Of a stretch of DNA of 64,000 nt, positions 10,978 through 18,269 are shown in pieces (the stretch's first letter is position 1; the number at the start of each line of letters is the position of its first letter). This DNA comes from VRUE01 sp036379955. Its GTDB lineage: Bacteria; Actinomycetota; Thermoleophilia; Solirubrobacterales; 70-9. The notes beneath the pieces were generated by a model. The model did no database searches. It worked only from the letters and a program-made list of their open reading frames with translations, and had not been told where the DNA came from. The DNA lies in NCBI GenBank assembly GCA_036379955.1, contig DASVFR010000010.1:1-64000 (forward strand). The letters are read 5' to 3'. A program made the translations under genes and the position numbers.

Positions 10978-11214
10978 TCAGTGCGATTCACGGTCTTCGC
11001 GGATCAGCCGGGCGGCATCTCCGCCCATACCGTCGACGACCGTAGCCCTGTCGAGGAGGTCTTCGATCTCCTGCCGTCGTCGAGTGGCGTCGGCTTCCAG
11101 CTCCCCTTCGGCAAGCCTCTGCAGGAACCCACTGCGAGTCTCGCGGTTGACGCGCGCTTGCGCGTCGAGCCGCTCGAGGAGGTTGTCGGGAATCGAGATC
11201 ATCACCTTTGCCAC
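10978..11214 (-). CDS. Ribbon-helix-helix antitoxin (VapB type)
   Basis: A 78-residue partner of the downstream PIN toxin. The N-terminal ribbon-helix-helix DNA-binding fold reads MISIPDNLLERLDAQA followed by the second helix RSGFLQRLAEG. The C-terminal half should neutralise the toxin. The GTG start at 11214 is preferred because the family always begins with the beta strand seen here and because a -10 element sits six bases upstream. A longer reading to 11277 would translate through that promoter. Confidence 0.85.
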   Translation of the reverse strand: MAKVMISIPDNLLERLDAQARVNRETRSGFLQRLAEGELEADATRRRQEIEDLLDRATVVDGMGGDAARLIREDRESH

Positions 11215-11229
11215 GGGACGAGTATATAC
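11215..11229 (-). promoter_or_regulatory. Promoter/operator of the toxin-antitoxin operon
   Basis: On the minus strand a TATACT -10 element (11226-11221) lies six bases before the GTG start, so transcription should begin at or next to the start codon and give a leaderless mRNA. The -10 overlaps the perfect palindrome GTATATAC (11222-11229), a plausible site for autorepression by the ribbon-helix-helix antitoxin. No good -35 is visible. Confidence 0.5.
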
Positions 11230-11352
11230 GGTATTGACAGATGGAAACGCGCCGGGGATTGCCGCTGTGGTCGTCATGCGAAGGACCCTCCCAGGCCTCG
11301 ACGCACGCGTGGCAGGACGAATGCGCCAAAACGAAGACTTCTTCGGCGTCGG

Positions 11353-12150
11353 TCAGGTCACAGCGGGGATCTCGACCCGCTCGACCTTGCCCAGCGGCAT
11401 CTGGAGGAAGCGGGTGCCGAGCTCGCGGAAGGACTCGACGTCGCCGCTGCAGAGGAAGCGGTATGCACCCTCCCCGTCCCTTGCCCTGGCGATGCCATGA
11501 CGCTCCAGCGCGCGCTGGACGGCGGCGGCGACCGCGTGTCCGCCGCTGACGAGGCGCACGTCACGGCCGAGGATGCGCTGCAGCATCGGGGCCACCAGCG
11601 GGTAATGGGTGCAGCCGAGGATCAGGGTGTCGACCTCCGCCCGCTTCAGCGGCGCGCAGTAGGCGCGGGCCATCTCGACCACGCCCTCGTCAAAGGGAGA
11701 GCCGTCCTGGATGAAGGGAGCGAGGTCGGGCGCCTCGACCTCGGTCACCTCGAGTGCGCGACGCTGGGTTTCGAGCGCGCGGCGGTAGGCGCCACTCTCG
11801 ATCGTGTTCGGCGTCGCCAGCACCCCGACCCGGCCGCTGTCGGTGATCGCGGCGGCGATCTCGGCCTGGGGCTCGACCACGGGCACGACCTTCACCCCGT
11901 GCGCCGCGGCGACTTCGCGCGCCACGTCCTCGCCAACCGAAGTCGCCGTGTTGCAGGCGATCACGAGTAGCTTGGCGCGGCCGCCGAGCAGCCGTTCGGC
12001 GATCGACCGGATCCGCTCGCGCAGCGCGGCCGTGTCCTTCGTCCCGTAGGGGAACCACTCGGTGTCGCCGAGGTAGACGAAGTCCTCCTCCGGCAGCGAG
12101 ACGAGGCACTCGTGCAACACGGTGAGCCCGCCCACCCCCGAGTCGAACAT
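11353..12150 (-). CDS. murI: Glutamate racemase
   Basis: Makes D-glutamate for peptidoglycan. Both catalytic cysteines are present, in IACNTATS and ILGCTHYPL, with the phosphate/glutamate loop FDSGVGGLTVL at the N-terminus and the YLGDTEWFPYG segment. The 265-residue form from the ATG at 12150 starts almost on the first conserved motif. The upstream codons read LPIA in frame, matching the usual extension (RPIG-like), so a non-ATG start such as CTG may be used. Confidence 0.94.
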   Translation of the reverse strand: MFDSGVGGLTVLHECLVSLPEEDFVYLGDTEWFPYGTKDTAALRERIRSIAERLLGGRAKLLVIACNTATSVGEDVAREVAAAHGVKVVPVVEPQAEIAAAITDSGRVGVLATPNTIESGAYRRALETQRRALEVTEVEAPDLAPFIQDGSPFDEGVVEMARAYCAPLKRAEVDTLILGCTHYPLVAPMLQRILGRDVRLVSGGHAVAAAVQRALERHGIARARDGEGAYRFLCSGDVESFRELGTRFLQMPLGKVERVEIPAVT

Positions 12151-12208
12151 CGCGATCGGGAGCGACGCGTCGAGGGAGCTTGCGTTCGGTGCCGTCAGAG
12201 CAGATGCC

Positions 12209-12694
12209 CTAGAGGAAGGGCTTGTAAGTCATGAAGAAGACCGTGACGACGACGATCAACCCGGCGAGCCCCCCCACTTTGCCGAGTCGTTCGCTCACCG
12301 CGTTGAACTCGTCACTGAGCGTGTCGCCGATCTCGAGGTCGCGCTCGACCAGCTCGCGAGCCTTCTGCGTCTGCGGCCGGAAGAAGCCGTGCGAGAGGCC
12401 GAAGAGGACGACGATCGCCAGGAAGCCGATGCTGACGAACGCGTCGCTCGCGTCCCAGGGGCCGTCGGAGAGCAGGTAGATGCCGGCGAGCAGCAGAACG
12501 ATCATCCCCGGCTGGACCAGGTAGCGATCCACCTTCTGGACTCCGGCGATGATCGCCGGCGCGGCACGCGGGAACTGCGGAACGACCGAGAAGAAGAAGC
12601 CGTAGCCGAAGGTCGGCCCGAAAGCCAGCACGACGGCCAAGACGTGCAGGAACAACGCGATCTTGTAGCCGGGATCGACGATCGTCGCGAGCAT
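12209..12694 (-). CDS. DUF2269-like four-helix membrane protein
   Basis: A 161-residue integral membrane protein of unknown function. Four hydrophobic segments are visible: about residues 10-35, 58-76, 84-105 and 135-157. The early KIALFLHVLAVVLAFG helix and HGFFRP loop resemble DUF2269 proteins. It lies between murI and prmA on the same strand with short gaps, but nothing in it suggests a shared pathway. The assignment to DUF2269 is by pattern recall only. Confidence 0.65.
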   Translation of the reverse strand: MLATIVDPGYKIALFLHVLAVVLAFGPTFGYGFFFSVVPQFPRAAPAIIAGVQKVDRYLVQPGMIVLLLAGIYLLSDGPWDASDAFVSIGFLAIVVLFGLSHGFFRPQTQKARELVERDLEIGDTLSDEFNAVSERLGKVGGLAGLIVVVTVFFMTYKPFL

Positions 12695-12743
12695 GGGCGC
12701 GAACCCTATTCGACCCCGGCGCCGGCAAACCTGCGCGGCGGGC

Positions 12744-13637
12744 TCACCCTCGGCGCAGGAGGAGCGCCGCCCAGTCGCCGTCGATGCGGCGGTCGGCCTC
12801 TTTCAGCCCCGTGGGCGCGAAATCGACCGTGATCTCATCCAGCTCGTCCGGAAGCAGACCGGAGCAGACGAGCGTTGAAGGGGTCGAGGGAGGGGTCCCC
12901 AAAACACTCCAGCGAGGCTCCTGCCGAGCGTTTTGGGGACCCCTCCCTCGACTCCCCGACCCACTCGCCAGCTGTGCAGTAATAACGCGCAGCACGGGCG
13001 CAGTCATGTTGGCGACAACGGTTGGGGCGAGCTCCGGGAGGGATTCGCGGAGGTTCATGCGTTTGAGTTGAAGCTCGACACCGTTGACTCGAGCGTTGGA
13101 GGTTGCGGCCTCGACGGAAGCTTGCTCATGGTCATAGCCATAGACGGGCCCCCAGCCGAGCTTCGCGGCAGCGATTGCAAGGACCCCGGAGCCGGTGCCG
13201 AGATCCGTGAAGGGGCCGTGCGATTCGCCTGCCTCGGCCATCTCCAGGAGATACTCGAGGCAGAGCCTCGTGGTCGGGTGGGCGCCGGTGCCGAAGGCTC
13301 GGCCGGGGTCGACGACGAGGTCGATCGCGCCCTCGCGCGGCTCCTCCCAGGAGGGACGCAGCCAGAGGCGGTCGCCGACCAGCAGCGGCTTGTGGAAGTC
13401 CTGCCAGCGATCGGCCCAGTCGTCGGGCACCTCGGTCGCCACGACCTCGACCAGGCCGTCGCCGGCCGCGACCTCTATCTCACCGAGCTCGGGCAGCTCG
13501 CCCTCGCCGCCGTAGATCGCGTACTCGACGTAGCCGGGCCCGGTCTCCTCCTCGACCCCGTTCGGAGCCAGGACCGTGAGCTCGGCGAGGACGATCTCGG
13601 CCTGCTCGGGCGCGCAGCGGACCGCGAGACGGATCAA
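12744..13637 (-). CDS. prmA: Ribosomal protein L11 methyltransferase, with palindrome-encoded insert
   Basis: An SAM-dependent methyltransferase that modifies ribosomal protein L11. Motif I is DLGTGSGVLAIAAAKLG, preceded by the PrmA signature RAFGTGAHPTTRLCLE; the substrate motif reads VVANMTAPVL where NxTAP is usual. About 24 extra residues separate VITAQLAS from the terminal TLVCSGLLPDELDEI. They are encoded by a long palindrome at 12883-12952 that is absent from normal PrmA. The frame is kept, so the enzyme may still work, but the insert breaks the strand order near the C-terminus. It overlaps dnaJ by 4 bases. Confidence 0.9.
   Translation of the reverse strand: MIRLAVRCAPEQAEIVLAELTVLAPNGVEEETGPGYVEYAIYGGEGELPELGEIEVAAGDGLVEVVATEVPDDWADRWQDFHKPLLVGDRLWLRPSWEEPREGAIDLVVDPGRAFGTGAHPTTRLCLEYLLEMAEAGESHGPFTDLGTGSGVLAIAAAKLGWGPVYGYDHEQASVEAATSNARVNGVELQLKRMNLRESLPELAPTVVANMTAPVLRVITAQLASGSGSRGRGPQNARQEPRWSVLGTPPSTPSTLVCSGLLPDELDEITVDFAPTGLKEADRRIDGDWAALLLRRG
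12883..12952. repeat. Hairpin repeat, family B (inside prmA)
   Basis: A 70-base inverted repeat with 27-base arms, GTCGAGGGAGGGGTCCCC followed by AAAACACTC, complementary except for one A/G pair. The 16-nt loop CAGCGAGGCTCCTGCC and the inner arms AAAACACTC / GAGCGTTTT are nearly identical to the copy at 15363-15440. The outer arms are different in sequence between the two copies, yet complementary within each. It lies wholly within the prmA reading frame. Confidence 0.88.
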
Positions 13638-14302
13638 TGGAAAGCGCGTCGCACGCGCGAGAAGAAGCCACCGTCGTCGTGCTGCTGGGAGCGCAGGTTG
13701 TGCGGCCCCAGCGACTCCTCCAGCTTCTCGGCCAGCTCGCGCTGCTCATCGGAGAGGTCGGTCGGGACGAGAACGTGGACGACGACGCGCAGATCGCCCG
13801 GCGGGCCGCCATTGGCCCCGGGCAGACCGTGGCCGCGCAGGCCGAACTGCGAGCCGTGCTGGACGCCGGGTGGCAGCTCGACCTCCCTCTCCCCCTCGTG
13901 ACTCGGAATCGTCACCGTCGCGCCGAGCATCGCCTGCACGGCCGAGATCTCGACCGCGTGCACCAGGTCCTGTCCCCGCATCGGGCCGCGCCGCACCTCG
14001 AAGCCGAAGGCGCCGCCGAAGACCGCGCCCAGCAGGTCCTCGATCGTGCCGAAGCCGGCACCCGGCTGAAAGCCGCCGCCGCGCAGCCCCTCGTGGCCGA
14101 AGCGGTCGTAGACCGGGCGCCGCTCGGGATCGGAGAGCACCTCGTAGGCCTCGGCGGCCTGCTTGAACTTCTCCTCGGCGTCGGGGTCGTGGGCGTTGAC
14201 GTCTGGGTGCAGCTCGCGGGCGAGCTTGCGGAACGCCTTCTTCACCTCCGCCTCGGAGGCCCCGCGCTGGATCCCCAGCACGTCGTAGTAATCGCGCGGC
14301 AT
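13634..14302 (-). CDS. Short DnaJ-like co-chaperone lacking the zinc finger and first C-terminal domain
   Basis: A J-domain protein expected to stimulate DnaK. The J domain (residues 1-70) has the essential HPD at 32-34, followed by a Gly/Phe-rich linker (about 73-105). The sequence then goes directly to the second substrate-binding domain (about 108-205: LGATVTIPSHEG, GSQFGLRGHGLP). The four CxxCxGxG zinc repeats and the first C-terminal barrel are missing, so it has 222 residues instead of about 370. The ATG at 14302 fits the family start MPRDYYDVLG. It follows hrcA, as dnaJ does in many actinobacteria. Confidence 0.9.
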   Translation of the reverse strand: MPRDYYDVLGIQRGASEAEVKKAFRKLARELHPDVNAHDPDAEEKFKQAAEAYEVLSDPERRPVYDRFGHEGLRGGGFQPGAGFGTIEDLLGAVFGGAFGFEVRRGPMRGQDLVHAVEISAVQAMLGATVTIPSHEGEREVELPPGVQHGSQFGLRGHGLPGANGGPPGDLRVVVHVLVPTDLSDEQRELAEKLEESLGPHNLRSQQHDDGGFFSRVRRAFH

Positions 14303-14315
14303 CAGATGGTCCAGG

Positions 14316-15347
14316 TCAATCGTCGAAGACCGTCTCGCAGTAGCGGGAGAGCTCGCGGGCGGCGGCGCGCACCGAGGCGATCGCGGTCGCGTAGTCCATC
14401 CGCAGCGGGCCGACGACGCCAATCGAGCCAAGGTTGCGGTGGGCGAGCCCGTAGTTGGCGCCGACGACGCTGACCGAACGCATCTCCGGTCGCGGGTTCT
14501 CGCCGCCGATCCAGAGGAAGACGGAGCGCCGGTCGAGGGTGGAGCGCAGCATCTCGAGCAGGCTGGCTCGCTCCTCCAGCGCCGTCATCAGGCTGTCGGC
14601 GCGGGGCAGGTCGGCCAAGTGAGCGTCAGAGAGCAGGCGCGAGGCTCCCTCCGTGTAGAGCGTGTCGACCGCTTCCTCGTGCTCGAGCTCGGTGAAGGCG
14701 ACGGCGAGCGCTCTGACGAACTCGGCCTCGAGCGGCCCCAGCGCGGGGTCGGCGAGGCGGCCGGCGATCATTCGGGCGCCGAGGCCAAGGCCGGCCAGGG
14801 ACTCGTTGAGGTAGCTCGACGCCCACTCGACCAGGCCGGGGTCGACCGGCTCCGGGAAGTCGAAGACTCGCTTGGCGACGGCCCCGTTGGTCGCGATCGC
14901 GACCACCATCACCCGGTCGGGCCGCAGGCTCAGCACCTCGACCCGGTGGATCGTCGCCGCCAAGGTCTCCGGCGGCGCCATCGCCACCGCCATCAGATCG
15001 GTCATCTGCGCCAGCGCCGCGGTCGTCTCGCGCATCGCCGCGTCGATCTCCCGCCGCAGCCGCGAAAGCTCCAGCTCGACCGCCGTCTCCCGGGGAGGCC
15101 CGCCCGCCTCCATCAACAGATTCACGTGCCGCCGATAGCCAAGCTCCGTAGGAACCCGGCCGGCTGAGGTATGTGGATGGGTCAAGTAGCCGGCCGCCTC
15201 GAGAGCGGCAAGCCCCGCCCTAACGGTCGACGAGCCCCACTCAACCTCAGGGAGCCCGGCAAGCTCTTTCGAAGGCACGGGCTTCCCGGACGCGAGATAC
15301 GCGTCGACCACAAGCTTGAGAATGAGCTCCTGCCGGGGCGAAAGCAC
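14316..15347 (-). CDS. hrcA: Heat-inducible transcription repressor HrcA
   Basis: The repressor that normally binds CIRCE operators in front of groESL and dnaK operons. The N-terminal winged helix includes ILKLVVDAYLASGKPVPS and GSSTVRAGLAALEAAGYL, followed by the PHTSAGRVPTELGYRRHV signature. The C-terminal segment VVGPLRMDYATAIASV is also typical. The GTG at 15347 gives the usual N-terminus LSPRQELIL; a longer reading would translate part of a hairpin repeat. No CIRCE element is visible upstream of it. Confidence 0.94.
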   Translation of the reverse strand: MLSPRQELILKLVVDAYLASGKPVPSKELAGLPEVEWGSSTVRAGLAALEAAGYLTHPHTSAGRVPTELGYRRHVNLLMEAGGPPRETAVELELSRLRREIDAAMRETTAALAQMTDLMAVAMAPPETLAATIHRVEVLSLRPDRVMVVAIATNGAVAKRVFDFPEPVDPGLVEWASSYLNESLAGLGLGARMIAGRLADPALGPLEAEFVRALAVAFTELEHEEAVDTLYTEGASRLLSDAHLADLPRADSLMTALEERASLLEMLRSTLDRRSVFLWIGGENPRPEMRSVSVVGANYGLAHRNLGSIGVVGPLRMDYATAIASVRAAARELSRYCETVFDD

Positions 15348-15362
15348 GTTTCGAAGTCTAGA

Positions 15363-15440
15363 AGGGCCGTCGGGCTCCCCTCCCAAAACACTCAAGCGAG
15401 GCTCCTGCCGAGCGTTTTGGGAGGAGAGCCCGACGGCCCT
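15363..15440. repeat. Hairpin repeat, family B (upstream of hrcA)
   Basis: A 78-base inverted repeat filling the gap between the MaoC-like gene and hrcA. The outer arms are AGGGCCGTCGGGCTC (15363-15377) and its complement (15426-15440). The inner arms CCTCCCAAAACACTC pair with GAGCGTTTTGGGAGG apart from one mismatch. The 16-nt loop is AAGCGAGGCTCCTGCC, one base different from the copy in prmA. The right arm overlaps the stop codon of the gene ending at 15439. Confidence 0.88.
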
Positions 15441-15834
15441 ACCCCACTACGACTTCCGCCTCGGCGTTGCGAATCGTCTGATTCTCGCCTTGAGCCGCAA
15501 CCGTGTCGATCACAACCGTGTCGCCCTCAACGCTCTTGACCGTGCCTGTCACGGCGATCTCCGTCTCCGGCGCCCCCATGCCGCGGAACTGCACCGAGAG
15601 CCGCTTCAGCGACTTCGGGTCCCCGCCGGCGACGTCGGTGGCCGAGCGCGCCACCAAGCCCATCATGTAGAGGCCATGGAGAATCGTGTTCGGGAGCCCG
15701 ACGGCCTTGGCGAACTCGGGGTCGATGTGGATCGGGTTGAAGTCGCCCGAGGCGCCGGCGTAGCGGTGCGGCAGGTACTTGTCGGGCGTGACCTTCAGCT
15801 CCGGAATCGCGTCCCCCGCATTCAAGTCAGCCAT
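15439..15834 (-). CDS. MaoC-like dehydratase, HadB type
   Basis: A hot-dog-fold hydratase/dehydratase subunit. The 131-residue protein has the MaoC catalytic motif YAGASGDFNPIHIDPEFA with the Asp-His pair and the downstream HGLYMMGLVAR helix. With the neighbouring HadA-like subunit it probably forms a heterodimeric (3R)-hydroxyacyl-ACP or -CoA dehydratase in fatty-acid metabolism. The spacing to that gene is one base. Its stop codon lies at the edge of a family B hairpin. Confidence 0.87.
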   Translation of the reverse strand: MADLNAGDAIPELKVTPDKYLPHRYAGASGDFNPIHIDPEFAKAVGLPNTILHGLYMMGLVARSATDVAGGDPKSLKRLSVQFRGMGAPETEIAVTGTVKSVEGDTVVIDTVAAQGENQTIRNAEAEVVVG

Positions 15835-15835
15835 C

Positions 15836-16276
15836 TCAGACTCCCCTCACGATGTTGGTCCAGGTGCCCTTGACGACCTCGGCGCCGTCCTGGTTGACCG
15901 AGCGCGTCTCGAACACGTAGAAGCCCTTGCCGTCCTTCTCGAAGATCTCCAGGCACTTGGCGGTCGTCGTGATCTCGTCGCCCGAGCAGGCCGGCTCGCC
16001 CCACTCGAACTCCTGGCCGCCGTGCACCATCGCAGCGAAGTTCATTCCCACCTCGGGGTCGAACATCGCCGGCCCCAGCGCCGGGGCGCTGTAGACGACG
16101 CAGAACATCGGCGGGGCCACGACGTCGCGATAGCCGGCCGCCTTCGCCGCCTCGCGATCGAAGTGCACCGGGTTGTCCAACCCCACCACCCGCGCGTACT
16201 CCCCAATCTTCTCCTTGCCCACCTCATAACTAGTGGCAGGCCACTCCTTGCCAACAGCTTCTGTCTTGATGCTCAT
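15836..16276 (-). CDS. MaoC N-terminal-like dehydratase subunit, HadA type
   Basis: The likely partner of the HadB-like gene directly downstream. The 146 residues contain the hot-dog fold with VVGLDNPVHFDREAAKAAGY and the central helix PPMFCVVY. This subunit lacks the full D-x-N-x-x-H catalytic pattern (it reads GLDNPVHF), as is usual for HadA, where the partner supplies catalysis. Cotranscription with hadB is very likely given the one-base gap. Confidence 0.85.
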   Translation of the reverse strand: MSIKTEAVGKEWPATSYEVGKEKIGEYARVVGLDNPVHFDREAAKAAGYRDVVAPPMFCVVYSAPALGPAMFDPEVGMNFAAMVHGGQEFEWGEPACSGDEITTTAKCLEIFEKDGKGFYVFETRSVNQDGAEVVKGTWTNIVRGV

Positions 16277-16313
16277 AGCGGCGGCAGTCTAGAGAGACCG
16301 AGGAAAGAGAGTT

Positions 16314-18107
<1,794 letters not shown>

Positions 18108-18141
18108 CGGGTGCCGGAGTATGGCGCTTCAGTCGTCGTAG

Positions 18142-18232
18142 CCCGCGGGTCCTGTCGCCGCAGGGACCCACCGCCCCTTCCGGTCGCTAAAGCGTCCTCA
18201 GGGGCGGTTCCCCCTACGGCGCCACCCGCGGG
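18142..18232. repeat. Hairpin repeat, family C (between lepA and membrane-protein gene)
   Basis: A 91-base imperfect inverted repeat bounded by CCCGCGGGT and ACCCGCGGG. The left end reads CGCGGGTCCTGTCGCCG and the right end CGGCGCCACCCGCG, leaving a conserved asymmetric internal loop. An inner stem CCGCCCCT / AGGGGCGG surrounds a short loop. The inverted copy at 29965-30053 is almost identical and lacks one C in the left inner stem and one G in the right, so pairing is preserved. Confidence 0.9.
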
Positions 18233-18269
18233 AGGAACGCAGGCAGCCGCACGACCGAGGGTCGAGACG

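Noticed and set aside
14316..15440. CIRCE element (TTAGCACTC-N9-GAGTGCTAA) near hrcA
   Set aside because: The family B inner arms AAAACACTC and GAGCGTTTT look superficially similar, but the spacing is 16, the ends differ, and the same core also lies inside prmA.
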